Assembly: GCA_001839685.1 (NCBI GenBank)
Contig: MLAK01001461.1
Location: 3,352 to 16,292, forward strand
DNA length: 12,941 nt
Origin: Tritrichomonas foetus
Taxonomy: Eukaryota > Parabasalia > Tritrichomonadida > Tritrichomonadidae
Direction: 5' to 3'
The position numbers were made by a program, and so were the translations under genes. The notes beneath the pieces were generated by a model. That model made no database searches and had not been told where the DNA came from. It saw only the letters and a program-made list of their open reading frames with translations. Below, in pieces: positions 1 through 7,699 of the stretch. The number at the start of each line of letters is the position of its first letter. Positions within the stretch are counted from its first letter, which is position 1.

Positions 1-275
1 GCTAATATTACTTTTTTATATTTAAATACATTTTCATATGTAAACTACTTTCAACAATTCGGGATTTTTACTTATTTTTGTTTTTTTAATTGTTCTTCTT
101 TATACATTTTAGAGTGAAGTTTTACTATAAAAAAACATGAACTAATATAGCTTTTTTTTATTCAAATTCTTATAATGCATTTTTAAATAGTTCATGTAAA
201 GTAGGAGAGTGTCACCTACTGAAAATGATAATCAGGCGTTAAAAAGAAAGCATTTTTATAAAAAAAAGTGTGATT
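1..275. other. AT-rich 3' flank of the first gene
   Basis: This stretch lies downstream of the minus-strand coiled-coil gene and runs to the window edge. It is strongly A+T-rich with T runs and has no ATG-initiated frame of useful length. No convincing initiator, RNA gene or strong repeat was seen. The 3' end of the coiled-coil mRNA should fall here, just after the stop at 276-278. Confidence 0.5.
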
Positions 276-2198
276 TCATTCACTTGTCTTCACACTTAGA
301 TAGTTTCTTACTATCTCTTGAATAATTGCCACTTTATCCGTTTCATTTTTGTCTGTAAATCTAGTCAAAATTTCCTCAAAATTAGGAATTGTCCAACCTT
401 CTATTTGCTCTTGTTCTTTCACTTTTTCTGCAAATTCAAGAAAAACTTTCAAAAATGATTGAATGTACAATCGAAGTGAATTTGTAAGTTTTTGTGTATC
501 TTCTGCTAATTTTGTGAATTTTGTTGCGTCTTTATTATTGTTGGTGTGATCAGAATAATTTTCGCGGTCTGTTAATTGCTGCTCCAAATTTTTAATTTGA
601 GATGACATTTTTTCCATAAGAGACTTATATTTTTGGATTTTTTCTTCTTTTTGTTTGATTTCACGATCATCATCATTTTTATCAGTTGTTTTTTGCTGGC
701 GATTTTCAAATATTAGAGTAAATTGTTGACTCATAGATTTCTGAAATTCTTCTATATAACTAAGAGCATAATCTTGAGAATATTCAGATATTTCATTGTC
801 TTTTTTGGATAGTAATTTTGAAAGATCAAATTCTTTTAGTTTAATTTTCTTTTCTGGGAGTGGTTGCAAGTTACATACAGATTTGGTTCTTTTTTCTACT
901 ACTGTATATTTATTTGTTAAATCGCAAATTGTCTGTATATTCTTTTGTTTCTCATTTTCTAAACTTTTATTAAGATTTTCTAAATTTTCATTAAGAATAT
1001 CTAAATTCCATTTTTCACATGATAAAACATTATTTTTCTGATTCAACTCTTGTAAATCGTGTTCAGATTTTTCCAATTTTTCTTTGAGTTGAGCAATCTT
1101 TTTTTCTTTTTCTTTTCGGAATTTTGAATATTCTCCCTCATATTGTACTAATTGTCTTTTGAGTTGAACAATTTTTTCTTTTTTTTGCTTTATTACATTG
1201 TCAAAATTATTTTCTTTTTCTTGTTGTATCTTATTTAAATTCTCGATCTGATTATTTAATTCGTTGACCTTCTGATCTTGATTTCTTTTCATTGTTTTAT
1301 GTTTTTCTGTGATTTGTTTATAATTTTGTGTTAATTTGGCATGATCTTCTGTTAATTTATTATGATCTTCTGTTAATTTGGCATGATTTTCTGTTAATTT
1401 ATCATGATCTTCTGTTAATTTGTTGTAATTTTGTGTTAATTTGTTATGATTTTCTGTTAATTTACAATATTCTTTTATTATATTTGTATTGTTATTCTGA
1501 ATTTGTTGATATTCTACTGTCTTTTGATTAATTATATCTTGATATTCGTCGAGTTTTTCATTTATATGTTTGAGTAAATGCTCAAAATTTTCAATTTTTT
1601 TCTTATGTTCTTCAATGGTATCATTCACAAGTTTGTCTAAATGATTATCTTTATTATTTTCTTTTTGTTCTTGTTTCTCTTCTTGTTCTTGTTTCTCTTC
1701 TTGTTCTTGTTTCTCTTCTTGTTCTTGTTTATTATCACTTGCTTGATGAAGAACACTTTGGGATCGAGTATTATCTTCTCCACTTATCTGAAGTAAGTCT
1801 TTATTTCGATCTTCTAAATGTGATTCCAGATGATTTTTCAATATATTAATGGCATGATAAAACTCTTCATGTGTTGGATGTTCACCGAGTCCGAGGCTCT
1901 TATACATATTATCTAAATCTATACTTTCTATTTCAGGCGAATAATTGTGGTGTAGAATGTCTCGTATATTTTCTATTAATTCTGAGACTAATAAATCTGG
2001 ACTGTTGAGAAACAAGTTTATTTTATCATTAATATTCGTCCATGCTATGAAAACATTAGTGTCTTCTCGATTAAACTCAAATTGATGAAAATTGTGATCA
2101 AAATTCGCAAGCATGTTAGAAAGGTCTTCAATGTATCTACAAAAAAGATTTTGGTAATATGCCACATCTTCATTCGAGATCGGCGGGTTGTTATCCAT
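276..2198 (-). CDS. Long coiled-coil protein with KQEQEE and KLTEDHx repeats
   Basis: This is a complete intronless gene for a 640-aa protein with no recognised catalytic domain. Residues 1-150 look partly globular and helical. Residues 157-180 are four KQEQEE-type hexads (the last is KQEQKE). Residues 246-301 are eight near-identical heptads of the KLTEDHN type. Residues about 195-440 and 512-545 are rich in Lys, Glu, Gln and Leu with coiled-coil spacing. A less charged helical end (about 575-640) may be a separate small domain. There is no signal peptide or membrane segment, so a cytoplasmic cytoskeletal or scaffold role is inferred only from the architecture. The ATG at 2198 is supported by a good initiator 15 nt upstream. 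I do not recognise the family. Orthology cannot be judged because coiled coils and low-complexity repeats give spurious similarity. Confidence 0.9.
   Translation of the reverse strand: MDNNPPISNEDVAYYQNLFCRYIEDLSNMLANFDHNFHQFEFNREDTNVFIAWTNINDKINLFLNSPDLLVSELIENIRDILHHNYSPEIESIDLDNMYKSLGLGEHPTHEEFYHAINILKNHLESHLEDRNKDLLQISGEDNTRSQSVLHQASDNKQEQEEKQEQEEKQEQEEKQEQKENNKDNHLDKLVNDTIEEHKKKIENFEHLLKHINEKLDEYQDIINQKTVEYQQIQNNNTNIIKEYCKLTENHNKLTQNYNKLTEDHDKLTENHAKLTEDHNKLTEDHAKLTQNYKQITEKHKTMKRNQDQKVNELNNQIENLNKIQQEKENNFDNVIKQKKEKIVQLKRQLVQYEGEYSKFRKEKEKKIAQLKEKLEKSEHDLQELNQKNNVLSCEKWNLDILNENLENLNKSLENEKQKNIQTICDLTNKYTVVEKRTKSVCNLQPLPEKKIKLKEFDLSKLLSKKDNEISEYSQDYALSYIEEFQKSMSQQFTLIFENRQQKTTDKNDDDREIKQKEEKIQKYKSLMEKMSSQIKNLEQQLTDRENYSDHTNNNKDATKFTKLAEDTQKLTNSLRLYIQSFLKVFLEFAEKVKEQEQIEGWTIPNFEEILTRFTDKNETDKVAIIQEIVRNYLSVKTSE
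1296..1463 (-). repeat. 21-bp coding repeat, eight heptad units
   Basis: Eight tandem 21-bp units lie inside the coiled-coil gene. Each encodes one heptad (KLTENHN, KLTQNYN, KLTEDHD and variants, ending QITEKHK). The units differ by a few substitutions and keep frame. One repeat per coiled-coil heptad implies the expansion lengthens a rod without shifting its register. Confidence 0.85.
1659..1730 (-). repeat. 18-bp coding repeat, four KQEQEE units
   Basis: Four tandem 18-bp units encode KQEQEE hexads, the last varied to KQEQKE. On the plus strand they read as TTCTTGTTTCTCTTCTTG-like units. The nearly identical DNA suggests recent slippage expansion. Copy number may vary between strains. Confidence 0.85.
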
Positions 2199-2207
2199 AT
2201 CAAAGAA

Positions 2208-2215
2208 AGAAATGA
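2208..2215 (-). promoter_or_regulatory. Trichomonad initiator (Inr) of the coiled-coil gene
   Basis: The minus strand reads TCATTTCT, matching the trichomonad initiator TCAYTWY. The A of TCA (2213) is 15 nt before the ATG at 2198, within the usual short 5' UTR length of these organisms. This supports both the start codon and the lineage call. Confidence 0.75.
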
Positions 2216-2228
2216 CAAATTCTCAATT

Positions 2229-2259
2229 TTGACCATTTAAGGCCATTTAGTTGACCATT
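2229..2259 (-). promoter_or_regulatory. Direct repeats just upstream of the Inr
   Basis: TTGACCATT occurs at 2229-2237 and again at 2251-2259, exactly 22 bp apart, with a related GGCCATT midway. On the minus strand these read AATGGTCAA and lie about 15-45 bp upstream of the initiator. The roughly 11-bp phasing would put all copies on one face of the helix, as for a transcription-factor site. This is inference; no factor is recognised. Confidence 0.35.
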
Positions 2260-2545
2260 CCATATTCTCGCGAAGATGATGAATGATTTTGCACATTTTT
2301 CTCAGTAGGCTTACTTTGCACCTTTAGTATTTGATTTTCTTTGTCGCCTTGTAAAAATACTATGAGACCCAATTGAACAAAAATAGAGTGAATTGCGATA
2401 ATCCAAAAGATCCCATATATTCAATAAATATTATTCATTATGGGAAGTTCATATGATATTTGTAGACATCATGATATAAAGTGAATATTACTAAAAAACT
2501 TGGTCAGAATTTTTTTCCTCTATGAGTTTTATTTTTTGACACAAA

Positions 2546-2713
2546 AAATGGGCAAATGTGATGTGAATTCGACTCATTCAGCCATTGGAGGAGGTGCGGC
2601 AAGTGAACACGGTGGAGGGAGTGCATCCAACTGGAACTCTGTTCACTCGCTTCGCCTCCTCCAAGTCGAAGTGACCCAAAGAGCCGCAAAGTTCACATCA
2701 CATTAGCCCATTT
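2546..2713. repeat. 168-bp palindromic, MITE-like element
   Basis: The ends are 22-bp inverted repeats with one mismatch (2546-2567 and 2692-2713; both begin AAATGGGC when read inward). An inner pair of 25-nt arms (2585-2609 and 2640-2664, sharing TTGGAGGAGG and AGTGAACA) is also inverted, with four mismatches, around a loop of about 30 nt. A third short pair is TTCGAC/GTCGAA. The core is about half G+C, unlike the AT-rich surroundings. The layout fits a non-autonomous foldback or MITE-like element, or a structured RNA gene. No clear target-site duplication was found. Confidence 0.6.
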
Positions 2714-2746
2714 GATTTTTTCCACTTTTGGCCTTTATTTGATCTT

Positions 2747-2754
2747 TCACTTCA
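2747..2754 (+). promoter_or_regulatory. Candidate initiator of the tail-anchored coiled-coil gene
   Basis: TCACTTCA matches TCAYTWY. Its A (2749) lies 49 nt before the ATG at 2798, longer than typical trichomonad leaders. Use of this site would put a small upstream ORF (ATG at 2775, stop ending at 2792, five codons) in the leader. Confidence 0.4.
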
Positions 2755-2797
2755 CAGTTGCACAACTTGTGATAATGTGTGTACGTTTATAATTAAA

Positions 2798-3790
2798 ATG
2801 TCATCTTCTCCATGTCTCTCTGCTATCACAAATTCCCATCCACCATCAAAATCAGGTAGTCCAAAACACCTTTCATTCAGTCAAAGTCCAGAAAAGTCAA
2901 TTTTACCAAAAGATGCTCGACTAATCATATCTGAAATTCGTGGTCAATTAGAAAAAGGCCAGTCGATTTTGAAATCTGAAAACATAAACACCACTAACCT
3001 TCTTGGAAACAACAATTCATCATTTAATAATAGTTATTTTTCTTCGCAATATAAAATGGCTAAAGAAGACGTTGGCACCAGCTGCTTTAAAAAACACTTA
3101 GAAAAAAAGAAAAAGGTTCAACTTAGAGAAGAAACAACAACTCAAACTGATGATATTGATCTTAATGAGATAATATTTAATGTAAATTCTGAAAAAGATG
3201 ATCTCATTTCGGAAAACTGTGATCTCAAAGAAGAGAATTATCATCTTCTTGAAGAAAACGATAATTTACGTCAAGAAAATGAGCAGTTAATTCAAGACAA
3301 TTTTGACAATTCAATTTATCAAAAAGAATTTGCAAAATTGCAAGAAAGCTTTGGTGATAATTCTGATTCACAAAAAATAATTAATATGTTTGAAGAGAGG
3401 CAGAAAATAATTAATAATTTGTTAAATTTATTCCCTGACATAAGTCATGAATCGGATCTTTCATCAATGATGAATAGCCTCCTGAAGAAAAACGAAGAAT
3501 TGATAGAATCAGTTTCACAAATGAGGATTTATAAAAGTCAAATTGAAAATCTTTTGAGTGATAATGACCAAATAACACAAGAAATCAATTCACTAAATGA
3601 TTTTATAAAACAACAAACAGGCCAATATAACGAAAATATTTCCATTTTACAAAAGATTTTCTTAAAAAAGATTTTGAAATCAAATGAAACGAAAGAAAAT
3701 CAAATTAGGCAAATGAAAAACATTAGAATTGTTTTTTATTTGATAATAGCCGCTATATTTCTTTATCTTTTTGTTTATATTGCTTTTTGA
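2798..3790 (+). CDS. Tail-anchored coiled-coil membrane protein
   Basis: This encodes a 330-aa protein. The frame is open slightly upstream, but the codon at 2777 is GTG, so the first in-frame ATG at 2798 (MSSSPCLSAI) is the likely start. Residues 1-90 are Ser- and Asn-rich with two Ser-Pro sites (GSPK, QSPEK), plausible proline-directed kinase targets. Residues about 128-168 and 228-278 are predicted coiled coil (for example EENDNLRQENEQL). A basic stretch precedes a single C-terminal hydrophobic segment (about residues 310-329) that ends at the last residue, with no N-terminal signal. This is the architecture of tail-anchored proteins facing the cytosol from the ER, Golgi or another organelle, such as golgin-, SNARE- or tether-like proteins. 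No specific family is recognised. The stop is followed at once by TAAA. Confidence 0.85.
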   Translation: MSSSPCLSAITNSHPPSKSGSPKHLSFSQSPEKSILPKDARLIISEIRGQLEKGQSILKSENINTTNLLGNNNSSFNNSYFSSQYKMAKEDVGTSCFKKHLEKKKKVQLREETTTQTDDIDLNEIIFNVNSEKDDLISENCDLKEENYHLLEENDNLRQENEQLIQDNFDNSIYQKEFAKLQESFGDNSDSQKIINMFEERQKIINNLLNLFPDISHESDLSSMMNSLLKKNEELIESVSQMRIYKSQIENLLSDNDQITQEINSLNDFIKQQTGQYNENISILQKIFLKKILKSNETKENQIRQMKNIRIVFYLIIAAIFLYLFVYIAF

Positions 3791-3794
3791 TAAA
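3791..3794 (+). terminator. TAAA polyadenylation signal after the stop
   Basis: TAAA directly follows the TGA stop and is followed by a second TAAA and an AT-rich tract. UAAA at or overlapping the stop is the described polyadenylation signal in Trichomonas. Confidence 0.5.
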
Positions 3795-4025
3795 TAAAAA
3801 AATTAAATTTTTCTTATTTTCGATGATTTTTCGCAGTAACTGTGACTAAGCCACTGTTGAAATTATGTTATTGACTAGATCTCATACCACTGCTATGAAT
3901 CTTTAGATTGTAACAGCCAAATAAGTATTCAAAATTCATACTGGGAGATTATGTATTCAAAATTTTGTTTCAAAATTATATGTTGTAAAATATAGTAAAC
4001 GTATATTTCGTAGGATCTCATTCTT

Positions 4026-4050
4026 TCACTTACGAGAATTTATCTCACTT
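4026..4050 (+). promoter_or_regulatory. Two candidate initiators before the PP1-like gene
   Basis: TCACTTA occurs at 4026-4032 and, one base different in its downstream context, at 4045-4051. The A residues at 4028 and 4047 are 25 and 6 nt before the ATG at 4053. Both match TCAYTW but not the following pyrimidine, so which one is used cannot be decided. Confidence 0.4.
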
Positions 4051-4052
4051 AA

Positions 4053-4991
4053 ATGCTGGCAGAAATCATATTAGAAAAACTTTATAATGATACCAAGATC
4101 TCAAAGACCGACATTATTTGGATCTGTCAAACATCAAAAAGAATATTATTGGAACAGCCGATTTTGCTCGAACTTCAACTCCCTGTAACAATTTGTGGCG
4201 ATACTCATGGTCAGTTTCTAGACACGTGCCGTCTCTTTGAAAGGTGTGGTGATCCATCAAAAATCAATTATTTGTTTCTTGGTGATTATGTTGATCGTGG
4301 GTGCGATGGCGTCGAAAATATGTGCTTGTTATTACTTTACAAGATTATTTATCCAGAAAACTTTTTCTTACTTCGCGGAAATCATGAATGCGGATATATT
4401 ACAAAGCAATTTGGTTTTTATGATGAATGCGTTAAAAAATATGATGAAGGTGTCTGGTCTTTATTTTGTGATGTATTTAATTGCCTGCCAGTTGCAGCAA
4501 TTATCAGTGATCGAGTTTTCTGTGTTCATGGTGGAATTTCACCTGAATTGAAAGATTTTGATGATATACTCGCTATTAAGCGTCCAGCTGAAGTTCCAGC
4601 AAAGGGTCTTTTATGTGATTTACTTTGGTCTGATCCGGATCCAAAAGCAAATACGTGGGGAAAAAACAATAGAGGCACTGGTGTCGTTTTTGGTCTCAAA
4701 CAATATCTTGATTTTAAACGTAAATTTGGAATCGATATTATGGTGAGAGGTCATCAAGTCATCGAAGATGGCTACAACTTTCCTTTTGGTGAGAAAAATG
4801 GTCTTCTTACTATTTTTTCAGCTCCAAATTATTGTGGCTTGGAAAACGATGGGAAAGCTCTGCGAATTAAAAAGAATTTAGTTTGCACCTTCCAAACAAT
4901 CGAACACTTAGAACTAGAAGGAAAGAACTATGAACAATGTAAGGAAGTTGATGATAATGAAGAAGAAGACGAAATCGGAGAAGATTCATGA
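4053..4991 (+). CDS. PP1-like Ser/Thr protein phosphatase catalytic subunit
   Basis: This 312-aa protein is an essentially complete PPP-family metallophosphatase that removes phosphate from Ser/Thr residues. Motifs in order: GDTHGQ (49-54; usual form GDIHGQ), GDYVDRG (77-83), RGNHE (108-112), HGG (159-161), RGHQ (232-235; PP1 usually RAHQ) and SAPNYCG (256-262). Expected metal ligands D50, H52, D78, N110, H159 and H234 and catalytic H111 are present. CDLLWSDPDP and ENFFLLRGNHEC point to PP1 rather than PP2A or PP2B. The N-terminus is short, and the C-terminal tail is acidic (EVDDNEEEDEIGEDS) in place of the TPPR-containing tail of animal PP1. Trichomonads have many PPP paralogues, so this is probably one diverged member. 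Targets would depend on regulatory subunits that cannot be inferred here. Confidence 0.95.
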   Translation: MLAEIILEKLYNDTKISKTDIIWICQTSKRILLEQPILLELQLPVTICGDTHGQFLDTCRLFERCGDPSKINYLFLGDYVDRGCDGVENMCLLLLYKIIYPENFFLLRGNHECGYITKQFGFYDECVKKYDEGVWSLFCDVFNCLPVAAIISDRVFCVHGGISPELKDFDDILAIKRPAEVPAKGLLCDLLWSDPDPKANTWGKNNRGTGVVFGLKQYLDFKRKFGIDIMVRGHQVIEDGYNFPFGEKNGLLTIFSAPNYCGLENDGKALRIKKNLVCTFQTIEHLELEGKNYEQCKEVDDNEEEDEIGEDS

Positions 4992-5722
4992 AAAGATTTG
5001 AACTCAACTGCCAATTTTCTCAATTCCCTAATTTTAACCCATGAAGGCGAATATTTATTGTTGCTTTTTTATTTTCATGCTTATTTATTGCTGATTTGAA
5101 AAGTACCCACCAAATTAGAGTTCATCTCACCTCTATTTTGTGTTCATTGAATTTTTCAATGATGATCTTTTGAATTTTCCTAAGAATGAAATTAGCTTTT
5201 TCTTTATGAAGATCACATGCTTTTTATGAATTTTATTATACTTGACTTTTTGTGATAAACGAAGGTTCTCAAATATATCAAGTTTGTGAAAAAGTTAAAT
5301 AACTTTTTAATATAAATTTAATAATTCTTTAAAAGCTTCTTTTTCATGATTTATGACCATTGTTTCGAGTAATTAATGGTGTACCATTAGAAATTCATTA
5401 GTTCTTTCGTCTTTTATATTTCACGACTAGTAATTCCCAAAAAATAAAAAAGATTCGAGTACTAATGAAGAGATAATTAATTATCTCCATAGTCCGTTAT
5501 AGTTATTTTGCCTTATTTGAATGTCTGTATTCAATTTAATTCAATTGCAATCTGAAATAATTGTTTGTTTTTCTTAGGGCATCCACAAAACATTTTATAT
5601 TCATTCAATATATTCAATTGATATATTATATTTTGAGAGAATTGAATATTATTCAAAATGTGATTCCAAAATCTCATGATTATTTCATAGAAATAAAAAG
5701 ATTTATTTTTTTATAAAATCCG
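4992..5722. other. Intergenic spacer with short palindromes
   Basis: This is AT-rich and has no credible ORF. It contains an inverted repeat TAATGGT/ACCATTA with a 2-nt spacer (5374-5389) and a perfect 18-bp palindrome (5470-5487). The last 120 bp are rich in ATTCAAT and TATAT runs. No clear initiator precedes the next gene; the nearest TCAT (5685) fits the consensus poorly. Confidence 0.5.
5470..5487. repeat. Perfect 18-bp palindrome
   Basis: GAGATAATTAATTATCTC is fully self-complementary. It is about 235 bp upstream of the HAD phosphatase ATG. It could be a site for a dimeric DNA-binding protein, but perfect palindromes made mostly of A and T also arise by chance in such DNA. Confidence 0.5.
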
Positions 5723-6478
5723 ATGCAAGAACAATGTTGCTACAATATGAACACATCTATCTTGTGCAACACTATTGCAAATAGTCTTGTCAAATCATGC
5801 TTCATAAATCAACTTCAACGGTCTCTTCCTGCTCTCGTTCTTGATCTTGATGATACTCTCGTTTATGCATCTCCCATTCGTATCAAAAAAAGTGGCACAA
5901 AGAAAAGTTTAAACACTCAAAGTAAATCTTCTGAAAGCACGGAAAGCAGTCAAAACGTCATGAATAATAATATCACTTCCATTGAAGAAAATAATGAAGA
6001 AAATGAAATCAAATCAATTCGAGTTGGAAGAAGAAGGATATATATACAATTTCGCCCTGGTCTATTTGAATTTATTCACGCTATTTCAAATTATTTTGAA
6101 ATATATTTCTTTACATCATCTACTTTCGAATACGGCAATCAAATTATCGACTTGATTGATCCAACTATTCCATCGTCACGAAGGCTTTTCCGAGACAGCT
6201 GCAAATTCATTTGCGGTTATCCAGTCAAAGATCTCTCACTGATCAACTATCCACTGAGCAAAGTCGTTCTGGTTGATGATACAGAAGGTTCTGCTTTACT
6301 GAATCCAAATAATTTGATTCGAATCGACCCCTGGAATGGAAATCTTGATGACAACGTTTTATTGAGCGAACTTGTTCCAGCCCTCACTCAAATCATGCTT
6401 GAAAATGATCTTTTGACAGCAGCTCACCAATTAATCGGAAGTGGAAAATATGAACATTTATTCACTTCTTCATTTTAA
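5723..6478 (+). CDS. FCP1/SCP-like (NIF family) HAD phosphatase
   Basis: This 251-aa protein is a HAD-superfamily phosphatase of the FCP1-like group (CTD small phosphatases, Dullard, TIM50), which usually dephosphorylate Ser in RNA polymerase II CTD or other proteins. The nucleophile motif is DLDDTLV (41-47; D41 and D43 of DxDxT). Later landmarks are RPGLFEFI (111-118), FFTSST (129-134, motif II Thr/Ser), RLFRDSC (154-160), VKDLS (168-172) and VVLVDD (181-186, motif III acidic pair). The C-terminal DPWNGNLDDNVLLSELVPAL matches the end of the fold. Between DxDxT and RPG is a Ser/Asn/Glu-rich low-complexity stretch (about 55-98), longer than in small CTD phosphatases. There is no membrane segment or BRCT domain. 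A second ATG at residue 9 is an alternative start. Confidence 0.9.
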   Translation: MQEQCCYNMNTSILCNTIANSLVKSCFINQLQRSLPALVLDLDDTLVYASPIRIKKSGTKKSLNTQSKSSESTESSQNVMNNNITSIEENNEENEIKSIRVGRRRIYIQFRPGLFEFIHAISNYFEIYFFTSSTFEYGNQIIDLIDPTIPSSRRLFRDSCKFICGYPVKDLSLINYPLSKVVLVDDTEGSALLNPNNLIRIDPWNGNLDDNVLLSELVPALTQIMLENDLLTAAHQLIGSGKYEHLFTSSF

Positions 6479-6479
6479 A
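6476..6479 (+). terminator. TAAA overlapping the stop of the HAD phosphatase gene
   Basis: The stop TAA plus the next base gives TAAA, the UAAA polyadenylation signal in its typical trichomonad position over the stop codon. Confidence 0.55.
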
Positions 6480-7686
6480 GCCCGTTTAGATTATAATAAT
6501 AGATGCCAAATTATTTGAAACTTTTTACGTGACGATAAAGTGTAGATGCCAACAGATATATTATATATTGTAAATTATAGAGAATAGACTAAAATATTAA
6601 TAAATCGAATTCGATTTTTTTTTTATGTTAAATTTTTGACCAAGATGTATACTGTTGACTGGAACCATCAAAATCAACTCTCTTTCTCAAGATTTCTCAG
6701 AAAAAATATTATTCACATATCTAATTGTGTGATTATAATCACCTTTGGAAAAAACTTTAATATGGAGTTTATGAAATTGTCAACATTAAATATCATTATT
6801 ATGAAAATACTTTGATCATATGATTTCCATATGAAAATAATTTTATTTTCATGAAATTTTGGTAATAATATGATTTCATCAGTGGCAAAAATTAGAAAAA
6901 AGTGCTTTCTTCAAACTCATTTTTTGTTCTATTATATGGCAAAAAACTATAAACAACGTTGAGAAAATTATTCGATGAATATGATATCAACAAAAAATGC
7001 AACATCAAAAATTTTTGATTCTAAAATAAAATAAAATCAGATTCCATATTGATTGTTGCTTGAGAGTTGATGTGATTCCACAAAGGGATACATCAAGTAT
7101 TCAAAAATGAATATTGTGTGATTTTGAATGACTTTTTTCCTAAACATTCAGAGAAAATCCTACACACCTCTGAAAATGCTTCAATATTTTTATTTAAATC
7201 GGTTTATATTTGTGAACTTTTATTCAAAATATCATTTTTTTCTATTTTCATAAAACTTAATTGGTATCAAAAGAGAGCTATTTTTGAATCTAATTATCTT
7301 CTAACCTTCAAAAAAACTATTGATAAATACGAGAAAGAAGAATTTTGATCCGGAAAGTATTAAGATTTCGTTGAAACATTGAAAATTTGGGATATTGAAT
7401 TATTTTCTGTAGATATTTGTGAAGATCGGTTTATTTTTTCAATATGTATCAGTTTTTGTTTATCAATTTTTTCTATATACATTCTAATCCTCATTTCTTC
7501 TAACCCCTCATTAGCATCAACAAGCAAATTTTTAAACAATAAAATCTGTAATAATTCTGACAAATTGTAGAATTATATCAAAAAAAATATTGATAAGAAA
7601 CATCACAAAATTGAATAGAATGTGTAAATTTTTTTCTATATATAGAACTTCGAAATTCAATACACAATAAACTTAAGAAAAATACC
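6479..7686. other. 1.2-kb gene-free AT-rich spacer
   Basis: I see no credible gene here. The longer open frames at about 7118-7570 begin only at GTG or TTG, are broken by stops near 7348 and 7360, and have the composition of translated AT-rich DNA. Structures present are an inverted repeat with 10-bp arms ATGAAAATAA/TTATTTTCAT (6831-6852) and a 14-bp palindrome TTCTATATATAGAA (7634-7647) about 40 bp upstream of the next initiator. Confidence 0.5.
6831..6852. repeat. Inverted repeat with 10-bp arms
   Basis: ATGAAAATAA and TTATTTTCAT are perfectly complementary around a 2-nt spacer. The AT-only composition makes chance occurrence plausible. No function is assigned. Confidence 0.4.
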
Positions 7687-7693
7687 TCATTTC
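7687..7693 (+). promoter_or_regulatory. Trichomonad initiator of the membrane protein gene
   Basis: TCATTTC matches TCAYTWY exactly. Its A (7689) is 11 nt before the ATG at 7700, the expected leader length. A palindrome TTCTATATATAGAA at 7634-7647 lies about 40 bp upstream and could be an additional promoter element. Confidence 0.8.
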
Positions 7694-7699
7694 GAAAAG

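Noticed and set aside
2560..2580. TTCGACTC resembling a tRNA B box within the palindromic element
   Set aside because: No A box at the right distance and no cloverleaf could be formed. The match is partial.
2500..2706. Opposing small ORFs across the G+C-rich palindrome, up to 68 codons
   Set aside because: They exist because the palindromic, G+C-rich element has few stops. They look like translated repeat and have no initiator context of their own.
2777..2797. Seven extra N-terminal residues on the tail-anchored protein
   Set aside because: The codon at 2777 is GTG. Non-ATG initiation is not expected in a trichomonad nuclear gene, so the ATG at 2798 was used.
7360..7563. Minus-strand ORF of 67 codons
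   Set aside because: It begins at TTG, overlaps the frames above and has no initiator or domain signal.
7118..7570. Possible small genes or a pseudogene on the plus strand
   Set aside because: The frames start at GTG and TTG, are interrupted by stops near 7348 and 7360, and show only AT-driven composition (Phe, Ile, Leu, Ser, Lys). No family resemblance was seen.
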